Origin: UMGS363 sp051881775
GTDB lineage: Bacteria; Bacillota; Clostridia; Oscillospirales; Ruminococcaceae
Length of the DNA stretch: 64,000 nucleotides
Assembly: GCA_051881775.1 (NCBI GenBank)
Contig: JBJEQN010000122.1
Span: 27,303-91,302, forward strand
Direction: 5' to 3'
Every line of letters starts with the position of its first letter. The first letter of the stretch is position 1. Below, piece by piece: positions 32,961-41,206 of the stretch. Under the pieces are notes generated by a model, which was not told the origin of the DNA, did no database searches, and saw only the letters and a program-made list of their open reading frames with translations. The translations under genes and the position numbers were made by a program.

Positions 32961-33653
32961 ATGGTATTGCATTTTAATGTTGTCGGAGAAAAACGAAAGC
33001 AGATGGTCGAAGAGATCGAGAAAGTCCTCGGTGTAAAAGCCAAGTATCTCAGAGTACCAAGCTGTTCATACCAGATCAAAGGATATAACGTTGGAAAGAA
33101 CGGAGAGCTTTCGATGAGTGATAACGAAAGCGTTGATGAAATGTCAAAGGTCATAAATGCCTGCGTGAAGATCACGGGAAGTTCTCCGTCAGAACTCACA
33201 ACCACGGATGAAACAGATAAACCGGAAGAGATTCCCGTTGTTGAAGATGTGGGTCTTACGATCTCACTTCCCATTCAGAAAGCAAACACCGAAAAACTAA
33301 AAGCCATTCTCGATTCAAAGTCCTGCCTTATAAAAAAGGCACTTGAAATTGATGATCTTGCTTTTGAAATTGATGAGAAAGAGGTTTCTTTCCCTTGGTT
33401 TTCAAGCAGGCTTGATTCTGAAACGGTCGATACATATACACGCTTTTTATCAGCACTTTGCGAAATGAGCATGAAGCAAAGCAGAGTGCAAGCTAAGGAA
33501 AGAGAGCTGGACAACGAGAAATACACATTCAGATGTTTCCTTTTAAGGCTTGGCTTTATCGGTGAGAAGTTCAAAAAGGACAGAAAGATACTTCTGAAAA
33601 ATCTTGTCGGTTCGGCATCGTATAAAGGTAAAGTGAAAGGAAGTGAAGAGTGA
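32961..33653 (+). CDS. Phage 'virulence-related' family protein, function unknown
   Basis: The 230-residue protein starts at ATG 32961 after AAGGAGGC. The N-terminal part (VVGEKRKQMVEEIEKVLGVK, ITLS-type strands) is followed by an acidic Thr/Glu linker (about residues 70-95). The C-terminal domain contains DLAFEIDEKEVSFPWF, a helical segment and the ending FRCFLLRLGFIGEKFKKDRK. That last motif (LLRLGFIG-EFK) also ends the amidoligase three genes on (LLRLGFIGDEFKTAREVL), so the two share a C-terminal module. Related proteins sit in this place in many clostridial phages. A leader dyad GTGTTGTAC/GTACAC lies at 32913-32939. Confidence 0.6.
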   Translation: MVLHFNVVGEKRKQMVEEIEKVLGVKAKYLRVPSCSYQIKGYNVGKNGELSMSDNESVDEMSKVINACVKITGSSPSELTTTDETDKPEEIPVVEDVGLTISLPIQKANTEKLKAILDSKSCLIKKALEIDDLAFEIDEKEVSFPWFSSRLDSETVDTYTRFLSALCEMSMKQSRVQAKERELDNEKYTFRCFLLRLGFIGEKFKKDRKILLKNLVGSASYKGKVKGSEE

Positions 33654-33877
33654 TGAAGTTTACGGAAAAAGAAATTGTTGAACAGCTGCGGCAGGAGTTT
33701 CCGGCAGGAACGAGAGTTGAACTTCTCAAAATGAACGATGAACAAGCACCGCCAATAGGAACTCTCGGAACTGTATATGGTGTTGATGATATGGGTTCAA
33801 TAATGGTTAAATGGGATAACGGCTGTGGATTAAGCGTGGTTTATGGTGCTGATAAATGCCGAAAAATCGAACCGTAA
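33653..33877 (+). CDS. DUF4314 small beta-barrel protein
   Basis: ATG 33653 overlaps the preceding TGA. The 74-residue protein fits DUF4314: an N-terminal helix (EKEIVEQLRQEFPAG) and an SH3-like barrel TRVELLKMNDEQAPPIGTLG, TVYGVDDMGSIMVKWDNGCG, LSVVYGADKCRKI. Such barrels usually bind protein or nucleic acid. It commonly accompanies the methyltransferase/amidoligase block in clostridial phages. Function is unknown. Confidence 0.8.
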   Translation: MKFTEKEIVEQLRQEFPAGTRVELLKMNDEQAPPIGTLGTVYGVDDMGSIMVKWDNGCGLSVVYGADKCRKIEP

Positions 33878-33941
33878 AGTACACAATTTCCTCTGAAATG
33901 ATTGTGTAGTAATCGTATTGATATGTTTCCCCTAAAGAGTT

Positions 33942-33975
33942 AATATGTGTATACCGAAAGGGAAATACACACATT
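33942..33975 (+). ncRNA. Leader hairpin before the amidoligase gene
   Basis: AATATGTGTAT (33942-33952) pairs with ATACACACATT (33965-33975) at 10 of 11 positions around a loop containing CCGAAAGGG. It ends 10 bases before the AACGGAGGAAA ribosome binding site. A second weaker dyad, CACAAT/ATTGTG, lies at 33883-33906. Confidence 0.5.
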
Positions 33976-33996
33976 GAATAAACGGAGGAAAACACC

Positions 33997-34944
33997 ATGA
34001 ACGCAAGAACAGCAAATCAGATCGAGGAAATGAAGAAACAGACCATTGGGGTTGAGGTTGAAATGAACAGCATTTCAAGAGAAAAGGCCGCAAGACTTGC
34101 CGCGGAATTCTTAGGAACAGGAAGAGCATCAAACACAGCCTCGACAAACGGATACTACACTTGGTCAGCCTGGGACGATCAGGGTAGAGAATGGAAATTC
34201 CAGAGAGACGTCAGCATTTCAGGACCGGACAGCGAAAAGTGCGAACTTGTGACCCCGATACTTACATACAGCGACATTGAAACCCTGCAGGAACTTATAA
34301 GAAGGCTCAGAAAGGCAGGAGCAAAGAGCGATGCATCGAGAGGATGCGGAGTTCACATTCACATCGGAGCAAAGGGTCACACACCACAGACCATGAGAAA
34401 CCTTGCAAACATAATGGCAAGCCACGAAGACCTCCTTGCAAACGCCCTTGACCTTGACCGAGGAAGAATGAACCGATTCTGCAGAACGGTAAACCCCAAC
34501 TTCCTCAATCAGCTTAATAAGAAGAAACCCAAGACAATGGCAGATTTTGCAGACATTTGGTACACAAGCCAGAACGCAGGCTACGGCAGAAACAACCACT
34601 ACAATGACAGCAGATACCACATGCTCAACTACCACGCAACCTTTACAAAGGGGACGATCGAGTTCAGACTTTTCCAGTTTGATGAACCTTCCCTCGGAAG
34701 ACAGAACGGACTTCACGCAGGACAGCTTAAAGCATACATTCAGCTTTGCCTGGCACTTTCCCAGATGGCAAAAACGGTGAAAACAGCAAGCAGCAAGCCA
34801 CAGCAGGACGAGAACCCCAAATACGCAATGAGAACTTGGCTCCTCCGCCTTGGATTTATCGGAGATGAGTTCAAGACAGCAAGAGAGGTTCTTACCAAAA
34901 GGCTCAGAGGAGATACAGCCTTCCGAAACGGCAGAGCAGCTTGA
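33997..34944 (+). CDS. Amidoligase-family enzyme (COOH-NH2 ligase)
   Basis: The 315-residue protein has the glutamine-synthetase-like amidoligase fold. Its signatures are IGVEVEMNSISREKAARLAA (metal-binding EVE), WKFQRDVSISG, CELVTPILTYSDIETL (E-V-T-P), GCGVHIHIGAKGHTP (histidines) and GTIEFRLFQFDEPSLG (E-x-R). These enzymes form amide bonds at a glutamate side chain or amine using ATP; in phages the substrate is unknown. The C-terminus LLRLGFIGDEFKTAREVL resembles that of the protein encoded at 32961. It is followed by a structured spacer and a gamma-glutamylcyclotransferase, a pairing known from comparative genomics of amidoligases, suggesting make-and-break of gamma-glutamyl or isopeptide links. 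Confidence 0.88.
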   Translation: MNARTANQIEEMKKQTIGVEVEMNSISREKAARLAAEFLGTGRASNTASTNGYYTWSAWDDQGREWKFQRDVSISGPDSEKCELVTPILTYSDIETLQELIRRLRKAGAKSDASRGCGVHIHIGAKGHTPQTMRNLANIMASHEDLLANALDLDRGRMNRFCRTVNPNFLNQLNKKKPKTMADFADIWYTSQNAGYGRNNHYNDSRYHMLNYHATFTKGTIEFRLFQFDEPSLGRQNGLHAGQLKAYIQLCLALSQMAKTVKTASSKPQQDENPKYAMRTWLLRLGFIGDEFKTAREVLTKRLRGDTAFRNGRAA

Positions 34945-34962
34945 AGGAACCGCGGGAGATAG

Positions 34963-35011
34963 CCTTCCGCCACCTTTTGACCGCATAGGGCGGTCTTAAG
35001 GTGGTAGAAGG
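34963..35011 (+). ncRNA. Nested hairpin between amidoligase and cyclotransferase genes
   Basis: Three perfectly ordered stems are separated by symmetric 2x2 internal loops: CCTTC (34963-34967)/GAAGG (35007-35011), CCACCTT (34970-34976)/AAGGTGG (34998-35004) and GACCG (34979-34983)/CGGTC (34991-34995), with a seven-base apical loop. TTTCC-TTC-GGAAA follows (35015-35027) at the edge of the next ribosome binding site. No T-run follows the large hairpin, so it is not a plain terminator. Confidence 0.65.
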
Positions 35012-35041
35012 GTATTTCCTTCGGAAAGGAAGAAAATCAAA

Positions 35042-35512
35042 ATGGAAAAACGTTATTACATCGCATACGGCAGTAACCTGAACATTGAACAGATGAAAGT
35101 AAGATGCCCAAATGCAAGGGTGATAGGAACTGCGGCAATAAAGGACTATCAGCTGTTGTTCAAGGGCAGCAAGACCGGTTCTTACCTTACCATTGAGCCA
35201 AAGGCAGGAGCAAGCGTACCCGTTGCTGTGTGGGAGGTCACCAAGGCTTGTGAGGCATCACTTGACCGATATGAGGGCTATCCTGCTTTTTATTACAAAA
35301 AGGATATGATCCTGGATATCAGAGGTATAAAGACCGGCAAGGTTCGGAGAAGAACAGCGTTTGTTTATATCATGCACGAAGAAAGAGAAGTTGGAATACC
35401 GAGTTTCTATTATGTAAAAACCTGCATCAACGGATATAGGTCATTCGGCTTTGATGAAAAATATATATTTGATGCGATTGAGATCAGCAGGAGGAACATT
35501 TATGAAAACTAA
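35042..35512 (+). CDS. Gamma-glutamylcyclotransferase-like protein (GGCT/AIG2 fold)
   Basis: The 156-residue protein begins MEKRYYIAYGSNLNIEQMKV, the substrate-binding YGSN loop of the GGCT/BtrG family. It continues with CPNARVIGTAAIKDYQLLFK, VPVAVWEVTKACEASLDRYE (catalytic glutamate region) and GYPAFYYKKDM. These enzymes release pyroglutamate from gamma-glutamyl amines. With the amidoligase upstream they would form an add-and-remove pair for glutamyl modifications. Its ribosome binding site (GGAAAGGAAG) is partly inside a small hairpin, hinting at translational control. It overlaps the zinc-ribbon gene by 11 bases. Confidence 0.9.
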   Translation: MEKRYYIAYGSNLNIEQMKVRCPNARVIGTAAIKDYQLLFKGSKTGSYLTIEPKAGASVPVAVWEVTKACEASLDRYEGYPAFYYKKDMILDIRGIKTGKVRRRTAFVYIMHEEREVGIPSFYYVKTCINGYRSFGFDEKYIFDAIEISRRNIYEN

Positions 35513-35699
35513 TGAAATAAGAATAGCCGTATGTCCAAAGTGCAAAAAGCAATATCACGGCTACCCTGCACTTTCAAGATATGACAGCGGAGTATATATA
35601 TGCCCCGACTGCGGCACAAGAGAGGCTCTTGAAAGCATCGGTGTAAATGCCGAAGAGCAGGATAAGATACTTGATACGATACATAACTGTGCAAGATAA
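35502..35699 (+). CDS. Small zinc-ribbon protein
   Basis: ATG 35502 follows AGGAGG by six bases. The 65-residue protein has two CxxC pairs (AVCPKCKKQYHGYPALSRYD and GVYICPDCGTREALESIG), the pattern of a zinc ribbon, then a short helical tail with a lone cysteine. Such phage proteins are usually nucleic-acid or protein adaptors. It completes the accessory block between the two terminase genes and is followed by a terminator. Confidence 0.82.
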   Translation: MKTNEIRIAVCPKCKKQYHGYPALSRYDSGVYICPDCGTREALESIGVNAEEQDKILDTIHNCAR

Positions 35700-35716
35700 A
35701 AACTTATTACTTTTTA

Positions 35717-35741
35717 GAACTCCGAAAGGGGTTCTTTTTTT
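35717..35741 (+). terminator. Short terminator before the large terminase gene
   Basis: GAACTCC-GAAA-GGGGTTC followed by TTTTTTT (35735-35741) is a compact stable hairpin with a GNRA-type loop. Confidence 0.85.
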
Positions 35742-35759
35742 GTGGGGAGGTGACGGTAT

Positions 35760-37361
35760 ATGCGGCAGATGAAAAAGTATAAGCCTACAAAGCTTATGGC
35801 AAAAACTTCTCATTATGATGAACAAGCTGCTGACTATGCCGTCAGCTTTATCGAGGAGTTGTGCCACACAAAAGGAACGTGGGCAGGAAAGAAATTTGAA
35901 CTGATAGATTGGCAGGAGCAGATAATCCGTGACCTTTTCGGAATTCTGAAACCGAATGGCTACAGACAGTTCAATACTGCGTATATCGAAATACCGAAAA
36001 AGCAAGGTAAATCCGAACTTGCGGCGGCAGTTGCACTTCTGCTTTTATGCGGTGACGGTGAAGAACGTGCAGAGGTTTACGGCTGTGCGGCTGACAGAAA
36101 CCAAGCAAAAATCGTATTTGATGTTGCTGTTGATATGGTGCGATTTTGTCCTGCACTTTCAAAAAGAGTAAAGATACTCGAATCGCAGAAAAAGCTGATA
36201 TACAAACCGACAAACAGTTCATATCAAGTGCTGTCGGCTGACGTTGCAAACAAGCACGGTTTCAACACTCACGGAGTAATCTTTGATGAACTTCATACAC
36301 AGCCTAACAGAAAGCTTTATGACGTTATGACGCAGGGTTCGGGTGATGCACGAATGCAGCCGTTGTATTTTCTTATAACAACGGCAGGAAATGACACGAA
36401 CTCGATTTGTTATGAAATACATCAGAAAGCGCTCGACATTGAGGCAGGAAGGAAGGTTGACCCAACCTTCTATTCTGTTATCTATGGCGCAGATGAATCG
36501 GAGGATTGGACTGACCCCAAGGTATGGAAAAAAGCAAATCCGTCACTTGGCATTACTGTTTCCATAGACAAGGTAAAAGCCGCCTGCGACTCTGCAAAGC
36601 AGAATCCGGGTGAGGAGAACTCGTTCCGACAGTTAAGGCTTAATCAATGGGTAAAACAGTCGGTGCGCTGGATGCCAATGGAGAAGTGGGATGCTTGTAA
36701 TTTTGCTGTAAACGAAGATGAACTTGAAGGCAGGGTCTGCTATGGAGGACTTGACCTTTCGAGTACAACGGATATAACGGCATTTGTGCTTGTGTTTCCG
36801 CCGGAAGATGAAAATGACAGATATGTTATTCTGCCGTACTTCTGGATACCCGAGGATACGCTTGACCTGCGAGTGAAGCGAGATCACGTTCCTTATGATA
36901 TATGGGAGCGTCAAGGATTCCTGCAGATCACAGAGGGAAATGTTGTTCATTACGGGTACATCGAGAAATTCATCGAGCGGCTTGGTGAACGTTTCAATAT
37001 TCGAGAGATAGCTTTTGACCGATGGGGCGCTGTGCAAATGGTTCAGAACCTTGAGGGTATGGGATTTACCGTTGTTCCGTTCGGGCAAGGCTTTAAGGAT
37101 ATGTCACCGCCAACAAAAGAACTGATGAAACTGACGCTTGAACAGAAAATTGCCCACGGCGGCCACCCTGTTCTGCGGTGGATGATGGACAACATCTTCA
37201 TTCGCACCGACCCTGCGGGAAACATAAAGGCGGATAAGGAGAAATCAACCGAAAAGATAGACGGTGCTATTGCAACTATAATGGGTCTTGACAGAGCTAT
37301 TCGATGTGGAAATAACAATACTGTGAGTGTTTATGATGATAGAGGTTTGCTTTTTATTTAA
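35760..37361 (+). CDS. terL: Phage terminase large subunit
   Basis: The 533-residue packaging motor belongs to the Terminase_1 (HK97-like) group. The N-terminal ATPase has the Walker A variant EIPKKQGKSELAAAVALLLL, Walker B THGVIFDELHTQPNR and the coupling motif LITTAGNDT. The C-terminal RNase H-like nuclease starts at YGGLDLSSTTDITAFVLVFP (first aspartate) and continues with REIAFDRWGAVQMVQ and TEKIDGAIATIMGLDRAI (late aspartate). ATG 35760 follows AGGTGA by seven bases. It is separated from the small subunit by 6 kb of accessory genes. Confidence 0.96.
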   Translation: MRQMKKYKPTKLMAKTSHYDEQAADYAVSFIEELCHTKGTWAGKKFELIDWQEQIIRDLFGILKPNGYRQFNTAYIEIPKKQGKSELAAAVALLLLCGDGEERAEVYGCAADRNQAKIVFDVAVDMVRFCPALSKRVKILESQKKLIYKPTNSSYQVLSADVANKHGFNTHGVIFDELHTQPNRKLYDVMTQGSGDARMQPLYFLITTAGNDTNSICYEIHQKALDIEAGRKVDPTFYSVIYGADESEDWTDPKVWKKANPSLGITVSIDKVKAACDSAKQNPGEENSFRQLRLNQWVKQSVRWMPMEKWDACNFAVNEDELEGRVCYGGLDLSSTTDITAFVLVFPPEDENDRYVILPYFWIPEDTLDLRVKRDHVPYDIWERQGFLQITEGNVVHYGYIEKFIERLGERFNIREIAFDRWGAVQMVQNLEGMGFTVVPFGQGFKDMSPPTKELMKLTLEQKIAHGGHPVLRWMMDNIFIRTDPAGNIKADKEKSTEKIDGAIATIMGLDRAIRCGNNNTVSVYDDRGLLFI

Positions 37362-37523
37362 TAAAATAGGAATGGCTTTGCTGTTTTGCATAATTTTTTT
37401 GAATGTTCTAACTTGGGAAATGTTTATTTATACAAAATAATTTGCTATATTACTTTTTTACTTTAAAATTCTCCTTCTAAAGGGTATATAGATATATAAA
37501 TACTTTTTAAGGGGGAAAGATTA

Positions 37524-37757
37524 ATGAAGTTATCTTTCAATCAAAAACTTGCACTTTTTAATTTTGAAGACATGTTGGTTACAACAGCGAGGCAACCAAT
37601 GGACACAAGAGTTCTTGTCAAAATCACGTTCGATACACTAAAAAAATGCATTCCTGAATTAAATAAATATCATGTTGCTGGAATGATCAATGATTTAGTT
37701 CTTTCAGGAAAACATCGCATCATCGCTAAATATCCGGGATATTCACTCATTTTATAA
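37524..37757 (+). CDS. Small AT-rich insert between terminase and portal (moron candidate)
   Basis: A 77-residue protein with an excellent ribosome binding site (AAGGGGGAAAG) starts MKLSFNQKLALFNFEDMLVT. It continues with DTRVLVKITFDTLKKCIPEL and ends KHRIIAKYPGYSLIL, which suggests a small winged-helix-like fold. I do not recognise it. It is clearly more AT-rich than its neighbours, is flanked by ~160 non-coding AT-rich bases before and a terminator after, and interrupts the usual terminase-portal adjacency. This is the pattern of a phage moron expressed from its own promoter. Confidence 0.6.
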   Translation: MKLSFNQKLALFNFEDMLVTTARQPMDTRVLVKITFDTLKKCIPELNKYHVAGMINDLVLSGKHRIIAKYPGYSLIL

Positions 37758-37779
37758 TAATCAATCCAACAAATACGTT

Positions 37780-37812
37780 AAGCATCTGTCAGTAATGGCA
37801 GGTGCTTTTCTT
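37780..37812 (+). terminator. Terminator after the moron candidate
   Basis: AGCATCTGTCA-GTAA-TGGCAGGTGCT with a TTTTCTT tail; two positions are G-U or mismatched. Confidence 0.6.
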
Positions 37813-37914
37813 ATGTCCAAAAACAAAAAACTGCGTGTTCAAAAGCCAACAAATATGCAATTCTTGCGTGTTTCTTGTATATTTAATACGCAAAAATCAA
37901 GGAGGAAGTACTAT

Positions 37915-39258
37915 ATGAACCTATTTTCAGGACTTTTTCACTCAAGAGATAAGCCTCAAAACAGAACCAACGGTTCGGCTTTCAGCTTTTTTATGGGTAA
38001 CAGCACAAGTGGAAAAAGGGTCAACGAGCGTACAGCTATGCAGATGACTGCCGTTTACAGCTGTGTGCGTATCCTTTCGGAGGCCGTTGCAAGCCTGCCC
38101 TTGCATTTTTACGAATACCAAGAGGGTGGGAGCAAGGTAAAAGCAATCCATCACCCTTTATATAGCTTGCTTCACGATGAACCAAACCCCGAAATGACAA
38201 GCTTTGTGTTCCGTGAAACCCTTATGACGCATCTTCTGCTTTGGGGAAATGCCTATGCGCAGATAATACGAAACGGAAAGGGTGAGGTCATTGCACTTTA
38301 TCCGCTTATGCCCGACCGTATGCATGTTGACCGTGATGAATACGGCAGGCTGTACTATGAATATCAGATAAGCGTTGATGATGCTCATATCAATAAAGGT
38401 TCAACCGTACAGCTTTCGCCAGGCGAGGTTCTGCATATCCCCGGACTTGGCTTTGACGGACTGGTCGGTTATTCACCTATTGCAATGGCAAAGAATGCGA
38501 TCGGTCTTGCGATTGCCGCAGAGGAGTACGGAAGTAAGTTCTATGCGAACGGCGCAGCACCAAGCGGTGTTCTTGAACATCCCGGAACGCTTAAAGACCC
38601 GTCAAAGGTTCGTGACAGCTGGTCGCAGACATTCGGAGGAAGTGCAAACTCACATAAGGTAGCTGTTCTTGAAGAGGGAATGAAGTACACACCTATTTCT
38701 ATCTCTCCAAATGAGGCACAGTTCCTTGAAACAAGAAAATTTCAGATAAATGAGATAGCTCGAATTTTCAGAGTTCCGCCGCATATGGTCGGAGATCTTG
38801 AAAAGTCGAGCTTTTCTAATATTGAACAGCAGTCGCTTGAATTTGTGAAATACACTCTCGACCCATGGGTGACAAGGTGGGAGCAGAATATGACACGTTC
38901 TCTGTTAACGGCAGAGGAGAAAAAGAAGTATTTCATCAAATTCAATGTTGACGGACTTCTTCGAGGTGATTATCAGAGCCGAATGAACGGCTACGCTACT
39001 GCAAGGCAGAACGGCTGGATGTCTGCAAACGATATACGGGAACTGGAAAACCTCGACAGAATACCCACCGAACTCGGCGGTGACCTTTACCTTATCAACG
39101 GCAATATGACAAAGCTTGAAGATGCAGGTGCTTTTGCCGCAAATATAGATACACAGAATGGAAAGGAGAATGACGATGAAGAACAAGAAGTTCTGGAACT
39201 GGAAGAATCGAAAGACTCAAAATCAGACAGATACCGAAACAGAAGAACAAATACTTGA
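37915..39258 (+). CDS. HK97-type portal protein
   Basis: ATG 37915 follows AAGGAGG and gives 447 residues; earlier in-frame ATGs lack a ribosome binding site and read through the terminator. Family signatures are TAVYSCVRILSEAVASLPLH, HPLYSLLHDEPNPEMTSFVF, LLLWGNAYAQIIRNGKGEVI, VLHIPGLGFDGLVGYSPIAM, the RKFQINEIARIFRVPPHMVG stretch and LEFVKYTLDPWVTRWEQNMT. It forms the dodecameric ring for DNA entry and tail attachment. Its end overlaps the protease start by 83 bases. Confidence 0.96.
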   Translation: MNLFSGLFHSRDKPQNRTNGSAFSFFMGNSTSGKRVNERTAMQMTAVYSCVRILSEAVASLPLHFYEYQEGGSKVKAIHHPLYSLLHDEPNPEMTSFVFRETLMTHLLLWGNAYAQIIRNGKGEVIALYPLMPDRMHVDRDEYGRLYYEYQISVDDAHINKGSTVQLSPGEVLHIPGLGFDGLVGYSPIAMAKNAIGLAIAAEEYGSKFYANGAAPSGVLEHPGTLKDPSKVRDSWSQTFGGSANSHKVAVLEEGMKYTPISISPNEAQFLETRKFQINEIARIFRVPPHMVGDLEKSSFSNIEQQSLEFVKYTLDPWVTRWEQNMTRSLLTAEEKKKYFIKFNVDGLLRGDYQSRMNGYATARQNGWMSANDIRELENLDRIPTELGGDLYLINGNMTKLEDAGAFAANIDTQNGKENDDEEQEVLELEESKDSKSDRYRNRRTNT

Positions 39259-39994
39259 ACTGCACGGCACGATCGCAGAAGAAAGCTGGTTCGATGATGA
39301 TGTCACACCACAGCTTTTCAAGGACGAGCTGAACGCAGGAAACGGAGATATTACCGTATGGATAAACTCTCCCGGCGGTGATTGTGTTGCTGCCGCACAG
39401 ATATACAATATGCTTACAAATTACAAGGGTAATGTCACGGTGAAGATAGACGGCATTGCGGCATCAGCGGCATCTGTTATTGCAATGGCAGGAAATAAAG
39501 TGCTTATGTCACCGGTTTCAATGATGATGATACATAACCCTGCAACAGCTGCTTTCGGTGATCACGCAGAGATGCAGAAAGCCATTGATATGCTTGCGGA
39601 AGTTAAGGAATCTATCATCAATGCCTATGCAATAAAAACGGGTCTTACAAGAGCAAAACTCAGTCACTTGATGGACTCGGAAACTTGGATGGACGCTAAT
39701 AAGGCGGTTGAACTTGGCTTTGCCGATGACATTATAACAAGGGCAGAAACAAAACCGGATACGGAAGAGGAAGAAACCGATGAAAGCACCGAAGAAGAGG
39801 AAAAGAAGACCTCAGATTCGATGCTTTTTTCACGCAGAGCGGTAAATAATGCTCTTTTCAACAAACTGGAAAAGCATTATATCCACTCTGAAACCACAGT
39901 AACCAAGCAGGCAGAAATTCCTGCACCGGTAACAAACGGCACTCCTGCAAAGGAGTTAAAGGAACGTCTTGATTTTATGAAGAAGTTTATCTAA
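39176..39994 (+). CDS. ClpP-like head maturation protease
   Basis: ATG 39176 has AAAGGAG seven bases upstream; two earlier in-frame ATGs are too close to or before it. The 272-residue S14-family protease has the Ser nucleophile in KIDGIAASAASVIAMAGNKV and the His in MMMIHNPATAAFGDHAEMQK, with the preceding VWINSPGGDCVAAAQIYNML handle. An acidic Glu/Thr-rich segment (about 195-215) and a C-terminal helix follow and may act as scaffold. It should cleave the capsid delta domain during head assembly. Sits between portal and capsid as is standard for HK97-type phages. Confidence 0.94.
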   Translation: MKNKKFWNWKNRKTQNQTDTETEEQILELHGTIAEESWFDDDVTPQLFKDELNAGNGDITVWINSPGGDCVAAAQIYNMLTNYKGNVTVKIDGIAASAASVIAMAGNKVLMSPVSMMMIHNPATAAFGDHAEMQKAIDMLAEVKESIINAYAIKTGLTRAKLSHLMDSETWMDANKAVELGFADDIITRAETKPDTEEEETDESTEEEEKKTSDSMLFSRRAVNNALFNKLEKHYIHSETTVTKQAEIPAPVTNGTPAKELKERLDFMKKFI

Positions 39995-40007
39995 GGAGGA
40001 TAACAGT

Positions 40008-41198
40008 ATGAATGTTAATGAACTTATCGCAAAGAGAGCAAAGGTATGGGAAACAGCAAAGAATTTTGTTGATACCCACGAGGACAAGAACGGTGTGCTT
40101 TCCGAAGAGGACACAGCAACCTACAACAAGATGGAGAAAGAGATCGAGGATCTCACTTCTGCTATTGACCGTCAGCAGAGAGCAGAGCGCAGAGAGGCTG
40201 AACTCAATAAGCCTATTAACTCCCCTATTATGGGCAAACCGCTTATTGGCGAGGAGAAGACAAAAACCGGTCGTGCATCTGATGAGTACAGAGAGGCAAT
40301 GCTTACTGCTATGCGTACCAACTTCAGAAACGTGAGCAATGTTCTTCAGGAGGGCGTTGACGCAGATGGTGGCTATCTTGTTCCCGAGGAATATGACAAA
40401 AGGCTTATCGATGTCCTTGACAGCGAGAACATTATGCGTTCGCTTTCAACAACGATCACAACGGCAGGTCAGCACAAGATCAATATTGCGGCAACAAAGC
40501 CTGCGGCCGCTTGGATAGAAGAAGGCGGAGCATTGTCCTTCGGTGATGCAACGTTCGATCAGATCTATCTTGATGCATATAAACTCCACGTTGCAATTAA
40601 GGTGACCGAAGAATTGCTGTATGATGCGGCATTCGGACTTGAAAACTATATCATTACACAGTTCGGCAAGGCACTTGCCAATGCCGAGGAGGACGCATTC
40701 CTTAACGGTGACGGAAAGGGCAAGCCTACCGGCTTATTTGCGGCAAACGGCGGTGGACAGACAGCAGGAACGCTTACAGCGGCAATAAAGTCCGATGACC
40801 TTATCGACCTTGTGTATGGACTTAAAAGGCCTTATCGCAAGAAGGCATCGTTCATCATCAATGACGCTGTTCTTGCATCTATCAGAAAGCTGAAGGACAA
40901 CAATGGAGCATACATCTGGCAGCCTTCATACAGAGAGGGCGAACCCGACAGAGTGCTTGGCTACGCTGTACATACATCTTCTTTTGCACCTGCAAATGCA
41001 ATTGCGTTCGGTGATTACAGCTACTACAACATTGGTGACCGTGGTTCTCGTTCCTTTGCGGAACTTCGTGAACTCTTTGCAGGCAACGGCATGATAGGTT
41101 ATCTTGCAAAGGAAAGAGTAGACGGCAAGCTTATTCTTCCCGAGGCAGTACAGATCTTAAAGCTTAAGGAAGAAACGGCAACGACAGCAAAGGCTTAA
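40008..41198 (+). CDS. HK97-type major capsid protein
   Basis: A 396-residue precursor starting at ATG 40008 after AAGGAGG. The N-terminal ~110 residues are charged and helical (a delta/scaffold domain: FVDTHEDKNGVLSEEDTATY, EKEIEDLTSAIDRQQRAERR). The mature shell domain follows with QEGVDADGGYLVPEEYDKRL, the E-loop region, VTEELLYDAAFGLENYIITQ and GDGKGKPTGLFAANGG. The cut probably lies near residue 105-110. The C-terminal VDGKLILPEAVQILKL is the usual P-domain ending. Confidence 0.96.
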   Translation: MNVNELIAKRAKVWETAKNFVDTHEDKNGVLSEEDTATYNKMEKEIEDLTSAIDRQQRAERREAELNKPINSPIMGKPLIGEEKTKTGRASDEYREAMLTAMRTNFRNVSNVLQEGVDADGGYLVPEEYDKRLIDVLDSENIMRSLSTTITTAGQHKINIAATKPAAAWIEEGGALSFGDATFDQIYLDAYKLHVAIKVTEELLYDAAFGLENYIITQFGKALANAEEDAFLNGDGKGKPTGLFAANGGGQTAGTLTAAIKSDDLIDLVYGLKRPYRKKASFIINDAVLASIRKLKDNNGAYIWQPSYREGEPDRVLGYAVHTSSFAPANAIAFGDYSYYNIGDRGSRSFAELRELFAGNGMIGYLAKERVDGKLILPEAVQILKLKEETATTAKA

Positions 41199-41206
41199 AT
41201 TCTAAA

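Noticed and set aside
37795..37914. Earlier start for the portal gene
   Set aside because: The in-frame ATGs at 37795 and later lack a ribosome binding site and would translate a terminator hairpin; ATG 37915 has AAGGAGG and matches family starts.
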